Source: Paenibacillus cookii (GTDB lineage: Bacteria; Bacillota; Bacilli; Paenibacillales; Paenibacillaceae). From it: a stretch of 64,000 nt of DNA. The notes beneath the pieces are model-generated. The model was given only the letters and a program-made list of their open reading frames with translations, was not told the DNA's origin and searched no databases. The DNA is taken from the NCBI RefSeq assembly GCF_018333375.1, contig NZ_BORW01000011.1, positions 111,932 through 175,931 of the forward strand, written 5' to 3'. Made by a program: the position numbers and the translations under genes. Every line of letters starts with the position of its first letter. Position 1 is the first letter of the stretch. Positions 25,575-35,026 of this stretch are shown here, piece by piece.

Positions 25575-26440
25575 GCTCGAGCAGCTGGTCCCAACCTTCG
25601 AAGGCCCCCGGCGGAGCCGGAATTTTCGGCAAAACCGCATTTTACGTCCTGCTCATCGCAGGTGCCCTGATCTCGATCTTTCCGTTCTACTGGATGTTCG
25701 TCATCGCCACGAACGACCGCGGCGCGGTTTTCCACATTCCGCCGCTCTTGATGATCGGAGGCGAGTTTTTCAACAATTTTCAGCGCGTGCTGGAGCGGAC
25801 GGATTTTTTCCAGGCGCTGCTGAATTCCCTGTTCGTCTCGTCGATGGTGACGGTATCCGTCGTTTTTTTCTGCACGCTGGCGGGGTATGCTTTTGCCAAA
25901 TATGAATTCCCGTTCAAAAACGCGCTTTTTTATTTCGTCATCGCCACCTTGTTCGTGCCGTCGCAGCTCAGCGTCCTTCCGACGTACATCATCATGGCGA
26001 AGCTGCAGTGGATCGACACGTACCGCGCCTTGATCGTTCCGGCCATGGTCAACGCGTTCGGCATTTTCTGGATGCGGCAGTATGCGGCCACGGCGGTGCA
26101 TTCCGAGCTGATCGAGTCGGGGCGCATCGACGGGGGCGGGCATTTCCGGATTTTCTGGAACATCGCGGTTCCGGTCATTACGCCGGCCATGGCGACGTTA
26201 GGCATCCTGAATTTCATGAACGTATGGAACGACTTTTTCTGGCCGCTCGTGGTGCTGAAAAACAGCGAGCATTTTACGATCCAAATCGCGCTGCAGCAGC
26301 TTTTTGCCAACCGGGACGGCCTCGATTACGGCATGATCATGTCCGCGACCTTTACGGCGACGCTTCCGCTGTTGATCGTGTTCCTGCTGTTCAGCCGCTG
26401 GGTCATCGCCGGCCTGACCTCCGGCGCGGTCAAAAGTTGA
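25571..26440 (+). CDS. sugar ABC transporter permease 2 (MalG/UgpE type)
   Basis: A 289-residue permease with six membrane segments. It shows ISIFPFYWMFVIATNDRG (outlined by FPFYWMFVIATN), LAGYAFAKYEFPFKN and the EAA-like loop ESGRIDGGGHFRIFWNIAVP, in which the usual EAA is ESG, a tolerated change. The C-terminal NRDGLDYGMIMSATFTATLP (outlined by DYGMIMSATFTATLP) is characteristic. The ATG at 25571 follows GGGAGGTGG and overlaps the previous stop by four bases. It completes the transport part of the cluster; an intercistronic hairpin (GTGCCGG/CCGGCAC, 26454-26472) separates it from the signalling genes. Confidence 0.95.
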   Translation: MSSSSWSQPSKAPGGAGIFGKTAFYVLLIAGALISIFPFYWMFVIATNDRGAVFHIPPLLMIGGEFFNNFQRVLERTDFFQALLNSLFVSSMVTVSVVFFCTLAGYAFAKYEFPFKNALFYFVIATLFVPSQLSVLPTYIIMAKLQWIDTYRALIVPAMVNAFGIFWMRQYAATAVHSELIESGRIDGGGHFRIFWNIAVPVITPAMATLGILNFMNVWNDFFWPLVVLKNSEHFTIQIALQQLFANRDGLDYGMIMSATFTATLPLLIVFLLFSRWVIAGLTSGAVKS

Positions 26441-26577
26441 AGTTTCCCGCTTGGTGCCGGCAAGCCCGGCACTGCTTGCGGCGGGACCTTCGCCCGAAAA
26501 CGTGTCATGCAAGGAATATTCAACCTGATGAAGAATAATAGAGTGAAGCCACAGATCAAGGCGCAGGAGGGACTGCC

Positions 26578-28302
26578 ATGAAGCTCCGCCGCAAAATCTT
26601 GCTTGCTATTATTCTTCTTGTGTTTATCCCGGTTATCGTCATGGGCGTCGTCTCCTATTACAATTTTTCGAGCGCGATGGAAAAGAAGTCGAGCAATTTT
26701 TATTGGATCTCCCTCCTGGAGACCGACCGGAAGCTGAAATTCGCCCTCAGCGAAATCAACTCCATCTCGAATGCGGCGATCACGCAGCCGGCCATCCAGC
26801 AGGCGCTTAAAAACCACGGCTCCGGGTTGACCTATGACCGCAAGCAGGAAATCAACAATCTGCTCATCAACCATCCGATGATCGCTTCGTTCAGCCTGTA
26901 TTCCAAAACGGATCTCGTCTACCAATACAACGCGCCGTTGCCCTACGGGGACATGAAGCGGCAGGCATGGTTCGCCGACATGGAAAAGGCCGAAGGCAGG
27001 CCGGTCTGGTCCGGTCCGGGAGAAAACGGCTCCGCCGCAGGGGGAAAGCCGGTCATGATCCATGCCCGCGTCATCAAAGACTACTACTCGCTGGAGGATA
27101 TCGGGTATTTGGTCATTTACGTGAAGCCGGACATTTTGGACCAGGTATTTTGGGAGTCCGCCACGCTTAAAAGCGGGGATATTTTGCTCGTGAACAAAGC
27201 GGGCAGCATCGTGTTCAACAAATCCGGGGGCCATGTGGGCGAAAAGGTGCAATTTCCGTTTTTGTCGGACGGTTACCGCCAGGAGAAGGATTACTACGTC
27301 GATACATACCAGCATGAAAAATCGCTCATTACCTTTTTGCCGTCCCATAACGAGCAGTGGTACCTGGTCGCCGTTACCCCGCTGAAGCTGATCCGCTCCG
27401 AGTCGGTGTCGATCCGCAACATCGCGGTCATATTGGTGCTGTTTTCGCTCCTGTCGGCGTTATGGTTCGACCAGTTTTTCATCCGCAGGCTCGTGCGCAG
27501 CATCATCAGCGCGGTCAACGGCATGAAGCGGGTGAAGCAGGGCATTTTCGTGCCGATCCAGGCGCATGTGGAACGCTTCGACGAGACCGATCTGCTGATC
27601 GACGGCTTCAACCGCATGAGCAGCCAAATCCAGGAGCTGCTTCAGCAGGTGGAAACCGAACAGACCCGCAAAAAAGAAGCGGAAATGCAGGCGCTGGTCG
27701 CCCAGATCAACCCGCATTTCATATACAATTCGCTGGAGTCCATCAACTCGATGGCCGTCCTGGCCGGCAACCGGGATATCAGCAAAATGGTCGTCTCGCT
27801 CGGCAAGCTGCTCCGCATCAGCATCAGCGAGAACCAGGAGCTCATCACGATGAACATGGAGTTTGAGCATGTCCGCCATTACATGAACATCCAAAAATAC
27901 CGCTTCGAGGACCGCTTCGAATACGAGCTCGTGCTGCCGGAACCGCTGAAGCTGTTCATGACGCAAAAGCTGATCGTCCAGCCGATCGTCGAAAACGCGC
28001 TGTACCATGCGATCGAGCCGATGGAAGGCAAAGGCCTTATCCGGATCGAAGCCAGGGATGCGGGCGGGGACATCATCATCGACGTGACCGACAACGGTCC
28101 GGGTTTCGATGAGCATACGCTGCGGCATTTGGCGGACGACAAAGCGGGCGGCGCGAAAAAATACCGCGACAGCGGCGTGGGGCTGAAAAACGTGCATGAA
28201 CGGCTGCGCATCCGGTTCGGCGGACGTTACGGCATTCTCGTCTGCTCATCACCGGGCTGGGGTTCGGTCATCCGGATCCGGCTGCCCAAAATCACGCCAT
28301 GA
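26578..28302 (+). CDS. YesM-type sensor histidine kinase
   Basis: A 574-residue membrane kinase. A transmembrane helix at about 8-28 and another at about 283-303 frame an extracellular Cache-like sensor of about 250 residues; a HAMP-like region follows (RRLVRSIISAVNGMKRVKQG, outlined by SAVNGMKRVKQG). The His_kinase domain contains QINPHFIYNSLESIN with phosphoacceptor His380, and the HATPase has IVQPIVENALYHAIEP, DNGPGFDEH and GVGLKNVHERL. YesM/LytS-type kinases phosphorylate AraC-type response regulators such as the one encoded two genes downstream. The start ATG follows CAGGAGGGACTGCC. Likely input: the sugar handled by the linked transporter. Confidence 0.96.
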   Translation: MKLRRKILLAIILLVFIPVIVMGVVSYYNFSSAMEKKSSNFYWISLLETDRKLKFALSEINSISNAAITQPAIQQALKNHGSGLTYDRKQEINNLLINHPMIASFSLYSKTDLVYQYNAPLPYGDMKRQAWFADMEKAEGRPVWSGPGENGSAAGGKPVMIHARVIKDYYSLEDIGYLVIYVKPDILDQVFWESATLKSGDILLVNKAGSIVFNKSGGHVGEKVQFPFLSDGYRQEKDYYVDTYQHEKSLITFLPSHNEQWYLVAVTPLKLIRSESVSIRNIAVILVLFSLLSALWFDQFFIRRLVRSIISAVNGMKRVKQGIFVPIQAHVERFDETDLLIDGFNRMSSQIQELLQQVETEQTRKKEAEMQALVAQINPHFIYNSLESINSMAVLAGNRDISKMVVSLGKLLRISISENQELITMNMEFEHVRHYMNIQKYRFEDRFEYELVLPEPLKLFMTQKLIVQPIVENALYHAIEPMEGKGLIRIEARDAGGDIIIDVTDNGPGFDEHTLRHLADDKAGGAKKYRDSGVGLKNVHERLRIRFGGRYGILVCSSPGWGSVIRIRLPKITP

Positions 28303-28337
28303 GATGGGATACCGGAAGCGGAAGGGGGGAGCGGGAC

Positions 28338-29699
28338 GTGAAGCGAGCGCACTTAAAAAAATGGCTGAACTGGAGCTGGGCCCTGCTGTACGCGGCGGTG
28401 CTCACCGTCACGGTTACGCTGGTGGCCAGGAGCAACCACGGCGGGATCGAGGAGCAGACCGAAGAAAAAACGACGCTGACCTTCCGCCATTTCTGGATCG
28501 CCGAGCATGACCGCCCGATGCTGGATATTTTCGAGGATGTCGTCCGGCAATACGAAAGCAGCCATCCCAACGTCAAGGTGAATTTCGAGGGCATGGACCA
28601 GACGATCCACCGGGAACAAAAGCTGAAAAGCGAAATGGTGACCGGCGCGCCGCCGGATATGTTCGTCCTGTTCGGCGGGGCGGAGATCGAGCCGTATCTC
28701 CGTTCCAACCGTCTGATGGACCTGACGGCGTTCGTCCAAGAAAACGGCCTGGAGAAGGAATTCAAAGATTTGAAGTTATGGACCTACGATCAGCGCATTT
28801 ACGGCCTGCCGATCGAGGGGAATGCCGAGCCGCTGTACGTGAACACGGAAATTTTCAACAAGCTGGGCTTGGCGCTTCCGGAAACGCTTTCCCAGCTGGA
28901 CGAAGCCGTGACGGTGCTGAAAGCAAGCGGGTATATCCCGTTTGCGCTCGGGAACGAGGACCGGTGGCCGGCGGCGGTGTTTGCCCATTATTTGATGGAT
29001 CGTTACAGCGGCCCGGAGCAAATCGACGGGATCGTCCAAGGGAACGCCGGAGCGGTATTCGACAACGACGGATATCTGAAAGCGTTTGAACAGTTGGCGG
29101 AATGGGGCAAGGAAGGCGCCTTCGGGCCGGACCCGAACGGTTTGTCCACCGAGGAAGCGATCGGCCTGTTCACGCACGGCAAAGCCGCCATGTACCTGAA
29201 CGGGAACTGGGACATCACCTTGTTCCACAACGAGAAGGCGCCGCCGGACTTCCAAAACAAGGTGGGCGTCCTCCCGTTTCCCGCGCTGCATCCGGGAGGG
29301 GAGCGATCGATCGCGGGAGGATACACGTTCGGCATCGGCCTTTCCTCGAACTTGACGGCGGCGCAGCAGAAAGCGGCCCTCGAGCTGATGAAGGCGTTTT
29401 ATTCGGAGGACGTGCAGAAACGAATCGTGTACGAAGGGCTGCGCATCCCGTCCATGCGGATCGACTTCGATGCGCAAAAGACCGGTCCGGTGTTCACCCA
29501 GGTGACGGGACTCATGGAACAGGAGGCGCAGACTTTTGCGCCGTATGACAACATCCTTTCGCCCGAGGTCAAATGGTCGTTCCTGGCCGCGGTGGAGGAG
29601 ACGATCAGCCGGCGGATCGCTCCCGATGCGGCGCTCCGCCGCATGGATGATTCGCTGCGCCGGTATTGGAGCCTGCGCAGCAGCTCCGGGTTGAAATGA
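28338..29699 (+). CDS. membrane-anchored extracellular binding-protein-like protein inside the kinase/regulator operon
   Basis: A 453-residue protein with an uncleaved signal anchor (about 10-30; WALLYAAVLTVTVTLVA) instead of a lipobox, then a family-1 solute-binding fold: TLTFRHFWIAEHDRPM, HPNVKVNFEGMDQTIHREQK (outlined by HPNVKVNFEGMDQT), GAPPDMFVLFGGAEIEP, IYGLPIEGNAEPLYVNTEIF (outlined by YGLPIEGNAEPLYVN), GKAAMYLNGNWDIT. It lies between the histidine kinase and its response regulator, which suggests a sensory accessory that presents ligand to the kinase rather than a transport component. The GTG at 28338 has GGAAGGGGGGAG upstream; the ATG at 28299 overlaps the kinase stop and is an alternative. 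Confidence 0.88.
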   Translation: MKRAHLKKWLNWSWALLYAAVLTVTVTLVARSNHGGIEEQTEEKTTLTFRHFWIAEHDRPMLDIFEDVVRQYESSHPNVKVNFEGMDQTIHREQKLKSEMVTGAPPDMFVLFGGAEIEPYLRSNRLMDLTAFVQENGLEKEFKDLKLWTYDQRIYGLPIEGNAEPLYVNTEIFNKLGLALPETLSQLDEAVTVLKASGYIPFALGNEDRWPAAVFAHYLMDRYSGPEQIDGIVQGNAGAVFDNDGYLKAFEQLAEWGKEGAFGPDPNGLSTEEAIGLFTHGKAAMYLNGNWDITLFHNEKAPPDFQNKVGVLPFPALHPGGERSIAGGYTFGIGLSSNLTAAQQKAALELMKAFYSEDVQKRIVYEGLRIPSMRIDFDAQKTGPVFTQVTGLMEQEAQTFAPYDNILSPEVKWSFLAAVEETISRRIAPDAALRRMDDSLRRYWSLRSSSGLK

Positions 29700-29715
29700 G
29701 CAGGAGGTGAGGGAG

Positions 29716-31314
29716 TTGGGGGGATCCGGAAAATATAAAGTCATTCTCGTCGACGACGAACCGATCATTCTCCGCAGCCTGCAGGCGGCCATCGGCTGGG
29801 AGGAGCTGGGGCTTGAGGTCGCCGGAACGGCACGCAACGGGGAAGCTGCGCTGAAGCTGATCGAAGCGCATGCGCCGGATATCGTCATCAGCGACATCCG
29901 CATGCCGGGCATGGACGGGATCGCGCTGATGAAGGAAGTGCTGGCAGGCGGTCCGAAGCGGATCTTTATCGTCATCAGCGGCTACGGCGAGTTCGAATAT
30001 GCGAGGGAGGCGCTGCGCCAAGGGGCGTTCGACTACCTGCTGAAACCGATCGACCACGAGGAGCTGACAGGCATGCTTGAACGGGCGGCGGCGCAGCTGG
30101 ATGCGCGGATGGAAAACGAGCGGCTGCTGCACTCGGCCAAGGCGCTATCCGTCATGGCGCGCGAACGGTTGTTTGCGGAATGGATCGAAGGCAACGACCG
30201 GCCGCTCGGGCATATGCAGTGGATGGAAAACAGCGAGCTGGAGCAGGAATACGTGATGGCCGTCGTGCAGCTTGACCGTTATCTCCGCCTGAACGAGCAA
30301 TGGATGATGGACGAGAAACGCCTGTGGCTGTTTGCCATCCGCAACATTTTGGAGGAATGGTCCCTGCAGCATGGCGCGCTGACGATGTTTCCTTTCCACA
30401 GCGGCGAATGGATCCTTTTGTTCCCGTCGGGAGGGCAAGCGGATGCCGCGGCGCTTGGCCATGACCTGATCAGCCAGATCAAGAAATACGCCAAGCTGGG
30501 TTGTTCCGTCGGCTTAAGCCGGCCCTGCACGGGGATCAGGCAGCTGAGCGCGGCTTATCAGAGCGCCACGCGGGCGTTGTACCGCCGTTTTTATTCCGAA
30601 CGGGAGGGAGTGTTTGCCGACGAAGAGGGGCAGCAGGCTGAGGCCCGGCCTTCGGACCTGAAGTATCCCCGGCAGCTGGAGAGCGTTTTGGCGGAAAGCG
30701 TCCGTATGCTGGACCTGCAGCGGATGGAGGCGGCTTTTGACGATTTGAAGCTGTACATCGAACGCCATGCCGCCGCTAAAGATGCAGCCGAACGGCTGCT
30801 TGTGGAAATCGCGGTCGTTTTGTATAGGCAGCTGGAGTACGCAAGCGTGCTTGCGGACTGGCCGCTGGACGGGCTGATTCAGGCTCTTCACGAGGCCGAA
30901 CATTTGCAGGAAGCGATCGACATGCTGAAAAAGGCTTTTGGGGGACAAATGGAAGAGAGCATGAAAAGCCAGACGAAGGAGGACGCCCGCTCCTTGATCG
31001 AAAAGGCCAAGCTGTACATGATGAACCATTACCATAAGGATCTCGGCATCGAAGAGGTAGCAGAAGTGGCGGGGCTGAGCATCAGCCATTTTTGCACGCT
31101 GTTCAAGCAGGCGACGGGATACACGTTTTTGGAATATTTGACCGAATGCAGGATGGAAAAAGCGAAGTACATGCTCAAGCATACGAGCGTCAAAGTCTAC
31201 CAAATCGCGCCGATGGTCGGCTATCAGGACCCGAAATATTTTACGCAGGTGTTCAAAAAAGCGACGGGACGCACGCCGTCCGAATTCCGCGAAGAAAGCA
31301 GTTACTCCGTCTAG
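29716..31314 (+). CDS. YesN-type response regulator with AraC DNA-binding domain
   Basis: A 532-residue regulator. The receiver domain (about 5-125) has VILVDDEP (acidic pair), phosphoacceptor Asp60 in VISDIRMPGMDG, a Ser in VISGYGEFEYA and Lys in LLKPID. A long middle region (about 130-410) precedes the C-terminal AraC helix-turn-helix pair (about 435-530; LGIEEVAEVAGLSISHFCTLFKQATGYTFLEYLTECRMEKA, outlined by VAGLSISHFCTLFKQATG and VGYQDPKYFTQVFKKATG). The TTG at 29716 is the preferred start, because AGGAGGTGAG sits 6 bases upstream and overlaps the GTG at 29707. It most likely activates the upstream transporter operon when phosphorylated by the YesM-type kinase. Confidence 0.95.
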   Translation: MGGSGKYKVILVDDEPIILRSLQAAIGWEELGLEVAGTARNGEAALKLIEAHAPDIVISDIRMPGMDGIALMKEVLAGGPKRIFIVISGYGEFEYAREALRQGAFDYLLKPIDHEELTGMLERAAAQLDARMENERLLHSAKALSVMARERLFAEWIEGNDRPLGHMQWMENSELEQEYVMAVVQLDRYLRLNEQWMMDEKRLWLFAIRNILEEWSLQHGALTMFPFHSGEWILLFPSGGQADAAALGHDLISQIKKYAKLGCSVGLSRPCTGIRQLSAAYQSATRALYRRFYSEREGVFADEEGQQAEARPSDLKYPRQLESVLAESVRMLDLQRMEAAFDDLKLYIERHAAAKDAAERLLVEIAVVLYRQLEYASVLADWPLDGLIQALHEAEHLQEAIDMLKKAFGGQMEESMKSQTKEDARSLIEKAKLYMMNHYHKDLGIEEVAEVAGLSISHFCTLFKQATGYTFLEYLTECRMEKAKYMLKHTSVKVYQIAPMVGYQDPKYFTQVFKKATGRTPSEFREESSYSV

Positions 31315-31397
31315 CAGAAGATGGTAAAATGGGAGAAAGCCCTGCGCCGCCAAGGTGGAAAGGGCTTTCATAGGCGAAAAGAGGAGTGATGGATCGG

Positions 31398-32657
31398 ATG
31401 CGAAAGTCTATTCAAAGGTACATATCGGCCGTTTCGGCGGCGGTGCTGATGTCTTCCCTGCTGCTGGGAGCGGCGTCGGCCGCGCCGGAATCGGCGAAAG
31501 CTGACGAGAAGCAGCCTTACCGCATCGTGGCGCTTGGCGATTCGTTGACGGTGGGTTACGAACCGGGCAAAGGCGAAAAGGAACGCCCTTACGGGTTCGT
31601 CGACCGCCTGCAGGAACAAGCGCTGCTGCACGGGCGCGCGGAAACGGTGAACGTCGGCATCGCCGGGCTGAAGAGCAAGGGGCTGGAAAACTTCGTGGAA
31701 GCCGTCAAAAACGGCCAAGCGATTTCGGCCGACGACATCCAGCCGAAGCTGCCCGACCCGCGCGCGTCCCAGATCGGGGCCGCAGCGCCAGAGACGAAGG
31801 AAGCGCTTGAAACCGCGGATGCCGTTACGATCACGATCGGCGGCAACGACATGTCCGAGCTGCTGACGACGGCTGGAAAAATGTCCGATGCCGATCTGCA
31901 AGCCCGCGTTCAGGAGCTTTTCAAGCTGTACACCGACAGCGTCGGCGCGGTCATCACGGATCTGCATGAATTGAACCCGGATGCGCTGATCGTCGTCGCG
32001 GACCAATACCAGCCCCTGCCGGAAATCGCCGACAAAGCGCTGTATCCGAAGCTCGGCAAAGCGGCCGAAGCCTTCACCGGCGTGATCGACCAGATGGCCG
32101 CCGGTTTCGCGGCGCAAGGGGTCGAGGTCAAAGTCGCCCATGTCGCCAAGGAATTCGTCGGCGGGGAAGGCACGATGACCCATATGATCAAGGATCATGA
32201 TTTCCACCCGAACCAGCTCGGCTACGAAGCGATGGCCAAGGTATTCTCCGAAACGATTTGGGGCAGCTATACGAAGCTGGCGGTGCATGAAGCAGGAACG
32301 CCCATGGGCATTTACGTGGGCGGCAAAGAGCTGAACACGCCTTACAAGCCGGTCATCCGGCAAAACCTGAACTTCGTGGCGATCAAGGATATCGTGGACG
32401 CGGTCGGCGCCACGTCGACATGGGACAATAAAACCTCCAGCGCAACGATCACGCACGAAGGGCACAAGGTCGTAATTACGATCGGATCCAAAACGGTGAA
32501 AGTGGACGGCAAGGACGTTCCGATCGATGCCGCGGCTTTCCTGAACAAAGCGGGCAAAGAGTCGAAAACCTACGTGCCGGTTGCGGCCCTGGCGCAAGGC
32601 CTGGGGCTGGACGTACAGTACGTAAACAAACTTAGAACGGTATTCATCAATCCATAA
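31398..32657 (+). CDS. secreted SGNH/GDSL hydrolase with C-terminal stalk domain
   Basis: A 419-residue exported esterase. A signal peptide (about 1-29, ending SAAP) leads into an SGNH hydrolase domain (about 40-290) with GDSLTVGYE (block I, nucleophile Ser), a block II Gly in NVGIAGLKSKG, GGNDMSE (block III) and DHDFHPNQLGYEAMA (block V Asp/His). A copper-amine-oxidase-N-like domain (about 310-419; VAIKDIVDAVGATSTWD, VPVAALAQGLGLDVQYV) forms the C-terminus. It probably removes acyl groups from a polysaccharide or peptidoglycan. The ATG at 31398 has GAGGAG 11 bases before it; 31389 is possible. A hairpin without T run (31335-31369) separates it from the response regulator gene. Confidence 0.92.
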   Translation: MRKSIQRYISAVSAAVLMSSLLLGAASAAPESAKADEKQPYRIVALGDSLTVGYEPGKGEKERPYGFVDRLQEQALLHGRAETVNVGIAGLKSKGLENFVEAVKNGQAISADDIQPKLPDPRASQIGAAAPETKEALETADAVTITIGGNDMSELLTTAGKMSDADLQARVQELFKLYTDSVGAVITDLHELNPDALIVVADQYQPLPEIADKALYPKLGKAAEAFTGVIDQMAAGFAAQGVEVKVAHVAKEFVGGEGTMTHMIKDHDFHPNQLGYEAMAKVFSETIWGSYTKLAVHEAGTPMGIYVGGKELNTPYKPVIRQNLNFVAIKDIVDAVGATSTWDNKTSSATITHEGHKVVITIGSKTVKVDGKDVPIDAAAFLNKAGKESKTYVPVAALAQGLGLDVQYVNKLRTVFINP

Positions 32658-32666
32658 TCAGAGGTC

Positions 32667-32717
32667 AAAAAAACCAGCTGCTTCGGCCATCATCCGGCCA
32701 AGCAGCTGGTTTTTTTG
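32667..32717. terminator. bidirectional terminator
   Basis: AAAACCAGCTGCTT-GGCC pairs with GGCC-AAGCAGCTGGTTTT; flanked by A and T runs, between convergent genes. Confidence 0.95.
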
Positions 32718-32759
32718 TAATGCAGGGAAACGCCAAACCTCCGGCGGCTTTGAGCACGG

Positions 32760-33686
32760 TTATCCGACGGTAAGAACGATCTTTCCGCGGCCATGGCCCT
32801 GCTCGATTTCGCGATGGGCGTCCGCCGCCTGCTCCAGCGGGAACGTTTGCCGGACATGAACGCGGAATTTTCCTTGTTCGTACCAGTCGGTTAGCTCCGC
32901 CAACCGCTGGGCCGAACGCTGGTTGCGGATCATGCGGACTCCGAGCTGGGCCGCGAGCTCGAAGGAGACGATCGTGCCGATCCGGTTTTTATCGGGGACA
33001 AGATCGACGGAAGCTCTCAGCGCGTCTTCCCCGGCGGCATCCAGCGCCGCATCCACGCCGTCCGGAGCAAGGGCCCGGACCCGTTCGGCCAGACCTTCCC
33101 CATAGGCGACGGGGATGGCGCCAAGCGAGCGGAGATAATCGTGGTTTTGCGGGCTGGCGGTGCCGATCGGGGTCGCCCCCCACAAGGCGGCCAGCTGTAC
33201 CGCGGCCGAACCGACGCCTCCCGCGGCCGCATGGATCAGGACGGTATCCCCCGGGCCGACGCCGAGCTCCTTTAAGGCCGTGTACGCGGTCAACCCGCCG
33301 GCCGTTAAAGCCCCGGCTTCCTCCCATGGCATATTCCGGGGCTTGCGGACGATCTGATCGGCTGGGACGGTCACATATTCGGCATAACAGGAAAGGAGCG
33401 CCCAGCCCAGCACTTCGTCGCCGGCGGCGAATGCCGTGACGCCTTCGCCGACCTGGTCGATGACGCCGGCGAATTCATTGCCAAGGATTTGCGGATAGAC
33501 GATCCGGCGCCCGGACGGCGCCCAGCCGTTTTTCCGGACTGCCACATCGAAAGGCTGAACGCCTGCCGCCTTGACCCGGACCCTCACTTCTCCCGGCCCG
33601 GCTTCCGGCAAGTCGAAATGGACGACTTGCAGCACATCCGGCGCTCCGGCTGAATAAAATGCCGCAGCTTTCATTTGTCGCTTCAT
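32760..33686 (-). CDS. NADPH:quinone oxidoreductase / zinc-independent medium-chain dehydrogenase
   Basis: A 308-residue MDR-superfamily enzyme. The N-terminal GroES-like domain has GPGEVRVRVKAAGVQPFDVAVRKNG (outlined by VRVKAAGVQPFD) and ILGNEFAGVIDQVGEGV; the Rossmann domain has LIHAAAGGVGSAAVQLAALWGA (outlined by HAAAGGVGSAAVQLA). The catalytic and structural zinc cysteines of alcohol dehydrogenases are absent, which points to a quinone-reductase-like or YhdH-like type. A divergent LysR gene begins 170 bp away and may control it. The ATG at 33686 is used, although the ribosome site (GGCGGATG) is modest. Confidence 0.92.
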   Translation of the reverse strand: MKRQMKAAAFYSAGAPDVLQVVHFDLPEAGPGEVRVRVKAAGVQPFDVAVRKNGWAPSGRRIVYPQILGNEFAGVIDQVGEGVTAFAAGDEVLGWALLSCYAEYVTVPADQIVRKPRNMPWEEAGALTAGGLTAYTALKELGVGPGDTVLIHAAAGGVGSAAVQLAALWGATPIGTASPQNHDYLRSLGAIPVAYGEGLAERVRALAPDGVDAALDAAGEDALRASVDLVPDKNRIGTIVSFELAAQLGVRMIRNQRSAQRLAELTDWYEQGKFRVHVRQTFPLEQAADAHREIEQGHGRGKIVLTVG

Positions 33687-33855
33687 GGTTTCATCCGCCT
33701 TTCTGTCTGTTCTATGTCTGAGCCGTGTTTCACACGATTGCGTTTTTTAAGCATCGCATTGCTTCAGGGATTATTTTATAATGAACTCTAGATAATGAAT
33801 AATATATATATCCGTATTTATTAATATACTGAAGTGTATCAATGAGGTGGGGAAA

Positions 33856-34737
33856 ATGGAGTTTCTGCAGTTGCAGTATTTTCGGAAGTTGGCGGAGCTG
33901 GAGCATATGACCAAAGCGGCTGAGGAGCTGCATATAGCCCAGCCCGCTTTAAGCAAAACGATTTCCAGGCTTGAAGAGGACGTAGGCGTGCCGTTGTTCG
34001 ACCGCAAAGGACGGCAAATCCGTTTGAACGCTTACGGCAAAGCGTTTTTGCGGAAAGTCGACACGGCCCTGCAGGCGCTGGAAGACGGGCGGAAGGAAGT
34101 ACAGGATATGGCGGGGCTTGAGCGCGGCCGCATTTTTGTGGCAACCACGACGCATAAATGTTTCTCTGATGCGATCGGCGATTTTATCGCCCGGCATCCC
34201 GGGGCAAGGCTGCACATATCCCAGGCTTCGGAGACGGAAAAAATCGGAAAGCTGCGCAAGGGAGAGTTGGATTTGTGCATTACGTTCCCGCCGATCCGGC
34301 AGCCGGACATCGAAGGGATTCCGTTTTTGACGGAACGGATATTGCTGGCCGTCCCGCATGGGCACCCTTTTGCGGGCCGCAGCAGCATTCGTTTGGCGGA
34401 AGCGGCAGCGGAGCCGTTTATCTGCCTCAAGTCGGAAAACCCGTTTCGGACGATGACGGATGATTTTTGCAGGCAGGCCGGCTTTGCGCCGAACATCGTC
34501 TGCGAGGTGGATGAGCATTCCGCGGTCGGGCATTTTCTGCGTGCCGGGATCGGCATTGCTTTTCTGCCGGAGACGCTGCTTGAGAAGTTCGATGCTCCGT
34601 TTCACGTGCTGGAAATCGTTGAGCCGGAATGCATCCGCACCTACCAAATCGCCTGGATGCGGAACCGTTACCTCTCGGCAGCGGCCTGCGAGTTTCGCGA
34701 TTTTATCGTGCGGCGTTTTGCGTCGATCAGCATGTAA
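33856..34737 (+). CDS. LysR family transcriptional regulator
   Basis: A 293-residue LTTR. The N-terminal helix-turn-helix (about 1-60) reads MEFLQLQYFRKLAELEHMTKAAEELHIAQPALSKTISRLE (outlined by AAEELHIAQPALSKTISRLE). The C-terminal half is a type 2 periplasmic-binding-protein-like effector domain (about 88-290; GRIFVATTTHKCFSDAI, GELDLCITFPPIR, AGIGIAFLPE). The ATG at 33856 has GAGGTGGGG 5 bases upstream. LTTRs usually control a divergent gene, here the oxidoreductase at 32760-33686. The 170-bp spacer is AT-rich; no perfect T-N11-A dyad was singled out. Confidence 0.94.
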   Translation: MEFLQLQYFRKLAELEHMTKAAEELHIAQPALSKTISRLEEDVGVPLFDRKGRQIRLNAYGKAFLRKVDTALQALEDGRKEVQDMAGLERGRIFVATTTHKCFSDAIGDFIARHPGARLHISQASETEKIGKLRKGELDLCITFPPIRQPDIEGIPFLTERILLAVPHGHPFAGRSSIRLAEAAAEPFICLKSENPFRTMTDDFCRQAGFAPNIVCEVDEHSAVGHFLRAGIGIAFLPETLLEKFDAPFHVLEIVEPECIRTYQIAWMRNRYLSAAACEFRDFIVRRFASISM

Positions 34738-34846
34738 GCGGACAATAGGCCAATGGCTTCATGTCTAATTTTTACATGAAAATTGATCTAATTATTAGGG
34801 TGTTTTTTAGGGAAACAGTCCCCTTAAAATGAATATACCGTTCTTC

Positions 34847-34860
34847 AGAAATCGCTTACA
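34847..34860 (+). promoter_or_regulatory. candidate cre (CcpA) site upstream of GH74 gene
   Basis: AGAAATCGCTTACA differs from the Bacillus cre consensus TGWAANCGNTNWCA only at the first base. It lies 167 bp before the GH74 start. Carbon catabolite control is expected for a polysaccharide-degrading enzyme. Confidence 0.55.
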
Positions 34861-35026
34861 TAAGGAGCGTTGCAGCTAGGTCGTCGGAAGGACCGAAGGA
34901 CGAATGCAAGGCGTTGGAACCCGGAACGATGTCGGAAGGATGGGACCGGCCGGCAAAAGAAGCTGGGACCCATTCTTTCTCACAGCGGTTTCAAACTGGC
35001 GAATTCATGTTTAAGGAGGGAGATTC

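Noticed and set aside
31335..31369. terminator between the response regulator and SGNH hydrolase genes
   Set aside because: The 9-bp stem is perfect but no T run follows, so termination is doubtful; read-through is possible.
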